Positions 32,706-42,821 of a stretch of DNA of 43,394 nt are shown piece after piece. Numbering within the stretch: the stretch's first letter is position 1; each line of letters starts with the position of its first letter. The notes under the pieces were generated by a model that had not been told where the DNA came from, did no database searches, and saw only the letters and a list, made by a program, of their open reading frames with translations. Made by a program: the position numbers and the translations under genes. Source of the DNA: Porphyra umbilicalis (Eukaryota; Rhodophyta; Bangiophyceae; Bangiales; Bangiaceae); contig KV919233.1 in NCBI GenBank assembly GCA_002049455.2, forward strand, positions 1-43,394. Reading direction: 5' to 3'.

Positions 32706-33540
32706 TCGGGATACGTCTTGTCCAGCGTTGCCACGGGTGTTTGCCCCCATCGCTAGGACCGCCCCCGGTTCCTCCTCCTCCTCGACGACGTGCAGCGGTC
32801 CATTGTAGGCCGTCGCGGTTCCGCCAACATACCTTTTGGTCAAATGGACCGGCACATCCCCAATATTCGTCAGGTAGAGGCACCGCGGGGTGTTGGGGGA
32901 GACTTCCACGACGGCGTTGTGCAACAGCACCTTCCGTCGGCTCATTTGGACGGGACTTTCCCGCACTAGGTGGACCTCCTTGACGTTCAGCACACTTGGA
33001 ACGCCTGGATGCATTGCGGGCCAACGGTTACGTCTTGCCGTAGCCGGATAGCCCCAACTTGGGCCTTTGGCTTGTTCCCTCGACGTGGGGGCGCGGGGCG
33101 CGTGTTCCCCGTCCAGTTCCGGCCCGCCAACGTGGACGAACCATCATCCCACTTATCGTCTGCGTCTTGGGGGAGATGGTATCCTTGTAGTTCCGCTGTA
33201 AATTCCACCCGAGGATGAGCGGTACCTTCGACCCCTTGACTACGAGAAACTCATACTCCATGGCGATCCCCACGACGTAAATGGTCAGAGACACCTCCGC
33301 GTTCACCTTGAGAAGCTGTTCCGAGGCGTCGCTCACTTGGTTCCGGAGCGGCGTCCGCGGCGCGTACTCGGTCCACCCCTAGGGAAACATATCTACGCGG
33401 ATCATGCCGGGTCCAGCGCCCGTGTCGATCACTGCACTCGTCGGAATGGGGGTCTGTCACGGCGCCAACTTGTACGACGCGCCAATCCCAAAAGTTTCTC
33501 CCGTAACAGCAACAGCGTCCCCTAAAACCGCGGGCTGTAT
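32706..33540 (-). pseudogene. Ty3/gypsy aspartic protease and linker
   Basis: The frame reads AVIDTGAGPGMIRVDMFP, whose DTG (33426-33418) is the catalytic triad of a retroviral-type protease. TAG 33379 follows, then WTEYAPRTPLRNQVSDASEQ, TIYVVGIAMEYEFLVVKGSK and VPLILGWNLQRNY, the conserved ILG segment near the protease C-terminus. After frame changes, a linker reads RKVLLHNAVVEVSPNTPRCL and YLTNIGDVPVHLTKRYVGG. At least two frameshifts and one TAG make it non-functional. Confidence 0.85.
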
Positions 33541-33879
33541 CGCCCACGACGAATGGGACATCGGGCCGGGACATAATAATTCACGATTTACCCCGGGGAG
33601 GCAAACGTGACGTGACGGGGGGCGACCGGGGAGTTGAGGCGGACAAAGGGGGGTAAGCGGGATGGCGAAGCCACCCCACCTAGGTTTTTCCTGCTCCTCG
33701 GCGCCCCTTGGCCGGAGTTTTCACGGGCGGGGTGTCCCCCCCTTCTGTATTCATCGACACCGCGCCGCCCAACAGGTCGTCCCACAGCAGGGCCACGACG
33801 GAGGTGCGATCCGGGGCGGCGCCCGTCCCCGCGTTCCTTTGTCGAAGGAAGGTGCTCCGCGCGGCTTTCTCGAGGTCCC

Positions 33880-35980
33880 GTTGCTTGTCCGTCAAAATGC
33901 TACGATCAAGAACCCAGTGTCCGCGTGTTGAACACATGTAGCGTCACGAAGGACCCGTAGGGGCCTCGCGACGATAGTAGGGGGCTGTTCCGGCCCTACA
34001 GAACCCCAGGGTACCCGACTGCAGCACCACGACAATATCGTGCGTCGCAGTGTCGTCCCGTCCTGCGGGGAATGGAGGTGGTTGACCAAGAGGACTCGGG
34101 GCCTCGTCGACTTGTGCTTCTTCCACGATGCTCCCCCAGGGGACCCCCGGTTAGTCAATGCCATGACGTCCTTGGCGACCCGATAGGTCCCCGCCACGTA
34201 GCTCGACTACTGCTGGTAGCTTCGTTGTGCCGTGTTGTACACGAATTCATCCGTCCGTAGTACTCCTGTAGGCCTTGGATCAGCTGCTGCTTCATCCTTC
34301 TCTCAAAGTGGATGCTTCCGCAAAGCTCGGCGAGGCTCCGTAGGCGTGCCGCGAAGGCGTCCACCCCCTCGTTGTCCCCGAGCGTCACCCGGCTAAACTT
34401 GTCCTGCGCAAGCCCCAAAGCGTGCGACTCCGCGTGGGTCGACAACAACCAATTGATCGCCGCGGGGAAGGATCCAAGAGACCCCTGTCGGCCCCAAATA
34501 TCCGACCGCGGTAGGTTCCGAGTGAACCGTGCTTCAGCATCGCCCGCGAAAAAATCGGGAATGAGGTACAATCCCATCCCCTCTAACACGTCGTTGCCAT
34601 CGCAGGCCTGGAAGAAATTTCGAAGCCACGAGAAGACCTCAAGGGGCTCCTTCCCGTCAAATATCGGGGTACCCCCGAATGAGAAATTAATGTTCTTGGC
34701 CACCCGTCCCATCTTGCGAGCCTGAGACGCCCCGTAGGTCGAGTGACGGTTCCGTCGGCGATACGATCGGTAGCAGGGGTTGTCATGGATATATCCCCGA
34801 GGATTATATCCGTGCATTATATCCGTATCCAATTCGGATACGAGCCGGGGACGCATATCCTAAATGCATTATCAGAAAAGGAGGAGAGGATATATCTTTC
34901 CTGTCCGACAGAAATTGCGAGATTATATGAGATTCGTATCCCCGATATGAGAGTCAGAATACAGGGATATATACGGTTATGAGGCTTCCAGCGCCTGGAA
35001 ACTTCTGGTTAAACACAGTCGACCTCTCTTTTCGCTTGCCGAGAATCGGGGGATTTTTTTCCGACCATTTGGCAGCGACAAGCGGCGTTCCAGCCCGACC
35101 CGGGTGGAACCGTTCAATCACGCGACTCGACCCGATTGCGTTGTTGTCAGTGTCTCACGCCAGATTCAGAACTGTCATTCTGACGTCCGTGTACACAAAC
35201 GGCCAAGAACCGTGACGACGGCGCCCGTTGAGGCGTTGAAATCAAGTGTGGATTTCAAGTCGTCCATTTAGCACTCGAATAACGGCTGGATGGCGCTCTT
35301 TTTGAGCTCTGATTGAGCTGTTCGTCGGATTTGGGGGATTATATTCGCATCCAAGAATCGTATGCGGATACGAATGTAATCTACTCAAATATCCGGTTCC
35401 GGAGGCAGATATCCTGATCCGGATCTCAATTGAGGGAGTTATCTGTAATCAGATACGAAGGATCGGCGTGTATCCGTATCTTATTACGGCCCAAAACTTA
35501 TATTCTGACAACCCCTGATCGGTAGTCCAGGACGCCCGCAAAGCCATCGTTCCGGCACTCGAGGACCGCCAACTTTCCGGACTCCCTCTTGCGCCCCACG
35601 CGGTCGTCGTCGTTGTCGGTAGTCTCCGGTGACGGCGAGGAAGATATAGACAACGATGACGACGAGGGACGACGGTGACGCCGTGACTTCCCTTTGCTGC
35701 GGCTCTTCCTCGTGTGCGCGGGGGAATCTCGGCGGGTGGCATCTTGAGCGGAGCCTGCGGGGCTCGCCGCGATGAACCGAGAAACATCGGCCAATAACGA
35801 CTTGCGGAACGTCGACGGCGCCATGTCCAGATCTGCCATCGCCAGAGGCGTCGCTGAACCTTGATCTTGATCCACCAATCCCGTCCGTTCGTCGTGACAT
35901 CGAGAGAAAAGGCATGGGCCCCCGGCAGGACCCGCCGTACGTTTTCGCCCACGAGGTCCGCCAAGGGACATAGGGGGGGT
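33880..35980 (-). pseudogene. Ty3/gypsy gag, interrupted by a hAT element
   Basis: The N-terminal part (35980-35518) includes MADLDMAPSTFRKSLLADVS and a Ser/Arg/Asp-rich stretch. The hAT element 34774-35517 follows. The capsid-like part then reads NINFSFGGTPIFDGKEPLEV, FSWLRNFFQACDGNDV, and FERRMKQQLIQGLQEYYGR, as in retrotransposon gag domains. The true frame then shifts to EFVYNTAQRSYQQ, TAG 34207, SSYVAGTYRVAKDVMALTNR. Removing the hAT element with one target copy restores an unbroken frame across the site (DYRSYRRRNRHSTYG). A CCHC knuckle could not be identified with confidence. Confidence 0.8.
34774..35517. mobile_element. non-autonomous hAT element, 744 bp
   Basis: Terminal inverted repeats CAGGGGTTGTCA and TGACAACCCCTG are flanked by a perfect 8-bp duplication ATCGGTAG (34766-34773 and 35518-35525), the hAT hallmark. 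The ends are AT-rich and full of GGATATATCC, TATCCG and CGGATA motifs in both orientations, like hAT subterminal repeats. The centre is less biased. There is no transposase. Confidence 0.92.
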
Positions 35981-36194
35981 AGGGACAAGGGATGTGAAGG
36001 GGGTGGGGACATGGGGGCAGAGTATAGAAATGTCAAGAGGGAAGATTTACATGTTCACTTGGCTGCATCTAAGGAAACTTACATGGCTACGAACATGAAA
36101 ATGACTTACGTGGGAAGTAGGGGTTCGTGGATGTGGAGCGAAGGGGGGGGGTGTTGAGCCGGGTGGAGGGAAGATGTAGATGGGGGCCGTGTAG

Positions 36195-36212
36195 CGGTTC
36201 TAGGCACCACCA
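36195..36212 (-). other. primer-binding site
   Basis: In element sense TGGTGGTGCCTAGAACCG begins directly after the CA end of the 5' LTR. It would pair with a tRNA 3' end CGGTTCTAGGCACCACCA. The TGG start and 18-nt length fit a tRNA primer. Confidence 0.7.
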
Positions 36213-36819
36213 TGTTGGTTCGTCGTCTTGCCGAAGTGACCTCTTGATCAGCTCGGTCCGTCGAAGGAACTGCCCCGGAAATCGACCAACAGCCCAGCCT
36301 TCCCCCAACAGGAGGGGCGGATCACGGCAAAGCCCAGGAGGAAGTCGTAGTCCAAAGCACAGTTGTTTTTATCAAAAGGCGACGGGGACGGCGTCCCCAC
36401 GGACAATACAGTGCGTTCTCGTTACAAGAGACAGCTGATTCAGCTCAATATGAATAAATGTGGCCTACACGCACTGGAATGGAAGACTCGCGGCCTATAT
36501 TCCCTTGTATACCATTCTCTTGTAACGAGAACGCACTGTAATCCCTCCCCAACCCGAACGCCGGCGGCCAAAGTAGCCGCCCCAAATGCGCCAAACAGAT
36601 AAATACCTCCAGAGCGAAAAGTTCAAAAAAGGAGTAGAAGGGCTGGGAAAACCACAGGGGAAAAGCCCCGCCCCCGACCGAATTCAATCTCCCCGAGATC
36701 AGGACAGGTCATTCCCTTGCTGGCCCGGATCGGGATATTTTGGGACGGCCCCCTGGGGGTGTGCTGTCCACAGCTGAACTGTCACGCCCCTTCCAACTGT
36801 GGGACCCCGTACCGCCACA
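36213..36819 (-). repeat. 5' LTR (607 bp)
   Basis: In element sense it starts TGTGGCGGTACGG and ends CCAACA, followed directly by the primer-binding site. At 36820 it abuts a MUS81-like pseudogene. It holds the second MITE copy at 36409-36538. Confidence 0.9.
36409..36538. mobile_element. Tc1/mariner-like MITE, 130 bp, copy in 5' LTR
   Basis: Identical to the copy at 29209-29338 and at the same LTR position, so it entered the LTR before, or was copied with, the retrotransposon. Confidence 0.85.
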
Positions 36820-37866
36820 GGCCGCACCGGCGGCTGGCACCCGCTCAAAATCCACGGCATCGCCCGTCGGCAAGCGATGCGTGATAACCCGGTCGGCCAA
36901 CCCCGGGTCAAGGCGCGGCTTGGACGAGAAGGAGCGTCGCGTTGCGCCTGTGCCAGCCGTTTACCGGACGTCTACGAGAATGAAGACCTAAGAAACCAGC
37001 GGCCCGCAAGACGAAGGTGGCAGAGGGTAGGTCAGTGCCAGCGGCTTCCGGGCTGGCGCCATGAAGCTGCTTTTGCGTGCAGGTGGCTCGTTGCCGGCAG
37101 CGGGGAAGGTGCGCATCAGGTCGGCCGCCGTCTGCAGGTGGCTGCCGACGCTGTCGTTCTTGGGCCAGTCATCGACACCAGAAGGCGGCGTCTCGGCGGC
37201 GGCGTCCGTAGCAGGGTGGGAGTCGTCGTCTACAACGACGATGGCGCTGGCACTAGAGTTGGCCACCACCGTGGGCACGAACGACGCAGCCTCCTTGCGA
37301 TCCGCGAGGGCCTCCCTTGCAGGGGACTGTAGGTTGTCGCCGCAATGGTCTTCTATGACGATGATGACGTCATCCTCTGCGTCTCCCTCTGCCACGAGCG
37401 CGCCTGAGGCCCCTTGTACATCCCCGCGAGCGTCTTCACGACAGCTGTCACCATAGTCATGCGCGCCGCTGGCAGTAACGTGCCGTGCTTGTGCCCCCGC
37501 TTCGACACGACCCGCGTCGTCACCGCCACCTTCATCGTTACCCGCACGTTCGACGTCGACTGCAGGTCCACTACGAAGGTGCATGGTGTCCAGGGCGCGA
37601 TCCGGCACGCGGTCCTCGAAGGGGCGACCGCCGACACTCACAACCTCGCCCGCGAGCGCGGGCCCGACCGCAGCAACGGCTACAGAGGTGAGGAATCCAA
37701 TATTACAAAGCCGCCGCATCTGTGCCACACCGCTGGTGGCTGTTGCATCAGGATGGGCTCCTGGCTCAGGAAGCGATGGGGTGGACGGCGGCGGGGGCGG
37801 TCCAGAGGAGCCGGTTCCAGCGGCACCAACAGTATCACCGTTGCAATGACCACGTGCAGCAATCAT
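36820..37866 (-). pseudogene. MUS81-like nuclease, copy 2, truncated by the LTR element
   Basis: A 292-codon frame begins MIAARGHCNGDTVGAAGTG and is mostly disordered and acidic. It ends ALTYPLPPSSCGPLVS at TAG 36988. The same frame continues VFILVDVR, TAA 36961, then FSSKPRLDPGLADRVITHRL and PTGDAVDFERVPAAGAA up to 36820. Copy 1 reads YLVEDDRE ... GLANRVERRRLPTGDAV at the matching place; 13 of 17 residues agree in the last block. This is the first half of the MUS81 nuclease domain with its LVD and GD acidic strands. The ERK motif and everything after it are missing, because the LTR begins at 36819. The long N-terminal part is plausible as the linker of MUS81 but is not conserved enough to prove it. 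Confidence 0.75.
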
Positions 37867-40084
37867 GCCCCCGAAACGGCCAAAGATTGGAGCGGGAAAA
37901 GTGGTAAGAGGGACAAGAGGCAGGTGGAGCGGGTTGGGACACGAAAAGGCAGATCGACAATGCGAATGGGGCGTGCAACCTGGAGGTAAAGCGATCGGGG
38001 GATGGGGCCCGCATCGTACCCGTTGGTGGTGGTACGAGGCGGAGGGCCGGTGTCCTTCAGCCGGCGCAAATCTGTCAGTGGCGGGTGCCTACCGGCACCC
38101 ACCAGCTGACTGTGAGGGGTGTGAATCGTCGGCGAACGAGAGAGCAAGGGACCACAGATCGACAGCCATGAGGTCGATCTGGATCCAAGTGGCAAATAAT
38201 ATCTCGGTGAAGGGCCGAAATAGGGGGGCCTCTTCGCCAAACAGTGTCTTCCCAGTGGGTCTCTCGACGTGCTCAAGTCATGTGATAATTCCTGCAATGC
38301 ATCTTCGATAATGAAGACCCGGCACCTCGGCCGTTGGATCCTTGCAATGCTCTACTGTCCACGAGCTGGGTGAGAGTTGTGGGATACGGCGGTGGCAGAT
38401 TCGCGCAGCAGCGGCCCCCTGTTGCTTAGAGGCTTTTTGGCGCGCTGCGATGACAACTTTTGTGCATTGGGTCGCAGGAAGACCGTTTTCGCTTGTCAGC
38501 GACACTTGTATTGCAGCTGCCTCGTCTGTTCCACTGGAACGCGTTCGTCCCGCCCAAAGATTGAGAGCCACGCCTCTGCCTCCATTGCCCCGATGAGGAG
38601 GACTGATTGGTCGAAGTGGCCAGCGGTCTAGGCTAGTGGCTTTCGTGGCGGCAGCATGTCCACCACTCCACTGGAGATTGGCCTGGCTCCTTATGCAGGA
38701 AGGCACATAAGGGGGGGGGGGGGCTGGCTGGGGACGCTGATGTGGTTGTGCAGCGCACAACCAAATTACGGTAGGCGCTCACACAGCCCTTGTGGGGATC
38801 TGGAAGGGGCGGAAGAGGCCACACTGGCACGGGATATGGGCGGGCTGCGACAGCTGGGCGTGCTGCCATTGAGGGAGGGTGTCTCGCTGTGTCCTTTCAG
38901 GGCGGCACAGCTGCCAGTGCCCCCATGGGTACCCCAGCCGCCCCCGCGTGGGTCTTGATGGGAGGGGGGAGGTCGCAGGTGCAACTGTTCTGGGCGCGCT
39001 TCTGTCTCGAAGTCAGAGAGGTCCAGTTTTCACCACCGTGTAAGCTGCTTTCTTCTGCAGGGAAGCGCTCGTCGATGCGGTGGGTCATCGTCAGCATGTT
39101 TTGAGAGGGGGGAAGTGAGGGCGAGAGAAGAGACTGTAAACGACGATAGCCACCCCACTATCGAGCCGCAGCTCCCACTCGAGCCGTGGTGCGGGCATCT
39201 TGGCACTGCAATCGGAGACTATGTGTCGTGTTGAGCGCTAACGCGGTCCGTATCAGGACGTGGGCGTGGTGTAGCTCGTGTGGGGGTGGACGCCCCGATG
39301 CGAGCGCGACGAGAGAGTGCGTCGCCTGGTAGAAATGGGGCGGGGGTCAAGTCAGCAGCGCAGTCGGCGGCACGACGCCCGGTCAACGAGCACCGCCGTC
39401 AGCCGGCGCCTTTCTTCTGAGTTGGGGGGCCGTGAGCGTGGCAGGAGGCAAGCAGAGCTGTCTAATTTGGGCGTGAGTTGTAGCGTCTGCTGGCGGTCGC
39501 CGATCGGCGGCGCCGGAGCGTACGCGCCCGTCGTCACTGAGGAGGAGCCGCCGCAACCGCCTCTGGCAGCGGACCAGCCCCGCTTGTGGGCAGCGGCAGC
39601 ACTGGTGTGAGTGTTGGGTGAGGGCGCTGCGAGTAGCTTGATGGCGCGGCCTGCGGCCATTTTGTGAGCGCCGTTGGCGACACGACCGGCATTGTCACTG
39701 GTTGCGCGGCCGGTGATGCGGGGAGTCGGATGCCAACAGTGCTATGGAATCCTCAACTGTTCACATTGCCGTCACTGAGGTTCTGTCTCCATCGGCCGGC
39801 TGGCCGACTTGCTGAGACAGGATCAGTTGCCTCGTGCTCTCACTAGTTTTTGGTTTTGCGCTGGCAATATGCCGGTTATCCATGCTGATGGAGTTGCCGT
39901 GTCGCGCGGACACTCGTTCATAAAGATCTCTGTGTATTTCATTGGGGCTAGCGTTCTTATGCATTTTTCTTTCCGTAACGGCGACATGTGTGTGGCAGCC
40001 TTTATGCTTTTATAGTATGAACCTCTTCACGGATACATCAGTCACCACCTCATGGAGTTTGCTAATCAAAATGTGCGGGTCTTG
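37867..40084. other. no recognisable gene
   Basis: Open but unassigned frames include a plus frame at 37865 starting MPPKRPKIGAGKVVRGTRGR and a plus frame near 38342-38596 with CLEAFWRAAMTTFVHWV. A 14-G run lies near 38710. Nothing else is firm. Confidence 0.4.
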
Positions 40085-40132
40085 TATTGCAGACCGCCCA
40101 ATTTTGGCCGATCCGAACAGGAACACAAGCAC
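40085..40132 (+). repeat. 48-bp inverted repeat, left copy
   Basis: TATTGCAGACCGCCCAATTT and the following 28 bases match the reverse complement of 41496-41543 at 47 of 48 positions. Homology ends sharply on both sides. Confidence 0.9.
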
Positions 40133-41495
40133 AAGGGGGACGAGGACAAGAGTGCGAAGTACGGACTGACAGCCTTTAAGGACCAAATCACAGTACATCT
40201 CAGGCTCTATTTTTGGAAACATCTGAGTGAGAATAGAGCTGTCAGAGAATTGATGAACGGGGGGCTGCCCTGGCTCCCCTTCTACGGGTGATTTGGTCCG
40301 AACATGACTCGGAAAGATCTGAAGGTCGCACAAGGTGCACCGCACTATTGTCGCAGTGCACGTCTCTCAGGCGATTCTTCCTGGATCTGGCCTGTCTTGC
40401 GAGCTTCGGGGCCCCGGAGCCCGCATCTGATGCGGATCCGAGGCGGAACGCCCGAGAAACGACGAGAACCGACGAGAAACGAAGGGAAACGACGGGAGTG
40501 CGAGGCGGCCCGAATGACCTGGGTCGGGCCGCAGCACACGCCGACTGTCGGAAGGGGACCCTCTTTACAGCTCCACACCTGCTGATTGGCTGGGACGCAA
40601 GATCCTTGCACATTTAATTCGGTCGCTGATTGGCTGTCCGTTGCTGCTCGCGCGTTGTCGTCTTCGTCTTCGCCGCGCTGCTGTCCCCCCCCCCCAAGAG
40701 GCGCAACAGTTGGGATCATTGCTCACGCCCCGGCAAAAGAGGGGGAAAGACTACCCACGTAGCGGGAGAGTGACCAAAGAGGGAAGAAAAAGACGGCGCG
40801 TCTGCCTGTGTTGTTTTTGAGTGCGATCCAGTGCATGCGCAGATTTGACTCTTCACGCCCTCCCACCCCCACCGCCGCTGTCCACGCCGCCCGCCAGAAC
40901 CCCCCACTGAGCGTGAACCAGAATGCCCCATGTTTCCCAGACGCGCCTACATGGACGGCGGACACAAACAAAGGAGGGGGGGGGGGCACATGGACGACTC
41001 AAGCAGAGAGTACAGGCTGATGACACACCATGTTCACCACCGATGTCGCGCGCTACAGGGAAGGGGCCAAAATTTACAACAAAAGCACACAGAGACAAGC
41101 AGCACAGCATCAACGATCGCGCCTGTCGCCATGCAATGAGCACCCGTGCGCCCCCCCCCCCCTCCCCGCCCCCCCCCGAAAAGAGAAGCGGACCCCCTGG
41201 AGTGTGCGCGAACGACGCATACCTCCGTGAGACACCCTGTCCCAGCAAAAGGGCGACAGCTGCCCGCGATCGGCGGAGCGACGGGGGCGCCGGCGATAGT
41301 GACGGGCGGGGGCAAGCGGGGGGGGGGGTGGGAGGGTGCGGCGCAGCTGTCGGCACGACGGCGGCCGGGTCCCCGACCGCCGGCTCTTGTACCGGCTCCA
41401 GATTCAATTTAATTTACTCGCCGACTTGCTGTGAAACATGCCTGGATAAATGCGATATAAGTGCGGAGTTATCAAAAATGTTTGAAAACACATGA
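40133..41495. other. no recognisable gene between the inverted repeats
   Basis: The interval holds G/C homopolymer runs (near 40980, 41150 and 41320) and short overlapping frames on both strands. No transposase or other motif was recognised. Confidence 0.4.
40453..40496. repeat. short purine-rich repeat
   Basis: About four units of a CGACGAGAAA-like 10-mer with variants. Confidence 0.6.
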
Positions 41496-41543
41496 GTGCT
41501 TGTGTTCTTGTTCGGATCGGCCAAAATTGGGCGGTCTGCAATA
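41496..41543 (-). repeat. 48-bp inverted repeat, right copy
   Basis: Reverse complement of 40085-40132 with one mismatch. The pair encloses 1363 bp with no recognisable transposase. Confidence 0.9.
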
Positions 41544-42275
41544 GGTGAAGTCTTTGTTATACTGAGCGGAGCAGTGGTGTCGCGCTCTATCGGCATGTCT
41601 GCAGTCAAGTGCATGCTTTTGAGCAAGAGAAGAAAAAAATGTAAAACAGGCAATCAATAGGGCTGTTGACATAAGCCCTGACGTTATCTCGTATAAGAGC
41701 TGTTATCCCCCTGGCATAAGATCGGGGTCCGGAACGCTCTGTTACGCTGAACGTCATCCGTCGCACGTACGCCAGTGCACTTGAGAAGGACAATTGCAAA
41801 GCAAGATTGTGATGTCTTTATTCTAATTTTTCAACCATTTCTTTGGTTGCGGCTTCAATTGCGTGCCACGGCCTATCTGGCAGCGCTTGGGCACGACGCC
41901 CCACCGCGCGAGCCTCTCGTTGCTGCCTTGTGTGACGGTCCGTCACATGGCCCTCACACTCCGGAAACCAGATTCCCAGGAAATATGCCCCACTAACGCA
42001 TATTTCAAATTGTTCCGTTGGCGACCCGCTTGTGATCATCTCGTGGCTGACCAACCGCAGCCGCAATCCCAGTACTTCCCTGGGATGCGTAACCCCCTCG
42101 AGCGGGCCCCTACTTCAGGGCCTAACTTTTTGTAAACCCAACTTGGATTATCGACTTATGTTACTTTGTGCCCCTGACCCCGGGGCGCCGCGAGGGTGTC
42201 ACGTAGCACCCTTCCCCCCGCCTCTACTCAAGGCGGTATTCGAAGCTTCGGCCGTCCTCCGGGTTATGGGCCCAG
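41544..42275. other. no recognisable gene
   Basis: A minus frame ending at 41818 includes EQFEICVSGAYFLGIWFPEC and looks protein-like, but I could not place it. Other frames are short. Confidence 0.35.
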
Positions 42276-42415
42276 TGGGTCCTGAGAAGAGGGCTTTCCG
42301 TGGGTCCTTTGAGGGTGTCTGAGGAGGGTTTTCCGAGGGTCCTTTGAGGGAGTCTCGGGAGGGTTTTCCGAGGGTCCTTTGAGGGTGTCTGAGGAGGGTT
42401 TTCCGAGGGTCCGAG
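42276..42415. repeat. 35-bp tandem repeat
   Basis: Three full units (42302-42336, 42337-42371, 42372-42406) of GGGTCCTTTGAGGGTGTCTG AGGAGGGTTTTCCGA, with a partial unit on each side. The middle unit has three or four changes. Confidence 0.9.
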
Positions 42416-42821
42416 GGGAACGGATGGGATAAGAGGGTGAGGCGTGAGTGTCGCCTCGAGGCCTTCGACGCGGGCAAGTAAACTTCCGGTCACACGACTC
42501 GTGTTTGTCGCTCGGGGCGCCTTCCCCCGGTCGACGCCGTGCGTGTGTGCTCTTCGGGGTTTCCTTCCGGGGCGGGTATTCCCCGACAGGACTACCCGGC
42601 GACACGGTTTGGCTCGCCCTCCCCCCAACTGGGTGGGGTGGGCTGAGCGTGTTGTCACATTTAGTGGAGCAGCAGGGGAGGAAGGCAACTCAACCTTCCT
42701 CGGGGTGGTGGCGGTGCGCCAACCCGCCTCGGGGGGAACCTAGTTGGTCCTCCTCCCCTTGGTGCCTAGCGCTGCGGGCGGTGCCCCGCAACGCCAGGTT
42801 TGGCTGAGTCCGGCCGTGTCG

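Larger units (their letters stand above)
28995..36819 (-). mobile_element. Ty3/gypsy LTR retrotransposon, degraded, with nested insertions
   Basis: Minus-strand order is 5' LTR (36213-36819), primer-binding site, gag, protease, reverse transcriptase, RNase H, then a foreign-looking opposite-strand frame, polypurine tract and 3' LTR (29013-29619). The LTRs are both 607 bp with no length difference. The gag is split by a 744-bp hAT element. No integrase zinc finger or DDE core was found after RNase H. Several frameshifts and TAG stops break gag-pol. No target-site duplication flanks the outer ends. Confidence 0.9.

Noticed and set aside
34743..35520. AT-rich palindromic stretch first suspected to be a centromeric or origin-like sequence
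   Set aside because: Fully explained by a hAT-type element with terminal repeats and an 8-bp target duplication.
37865..38640. Possible hAT or BED-finger transposase fragments (MPPKRPKIGAGK..., EAFWRAAMTTFVHWV)
   Set aside because: Only a vague resemblance; no BED Cys/His spacing, no catalytic residues and no inverted repeats.
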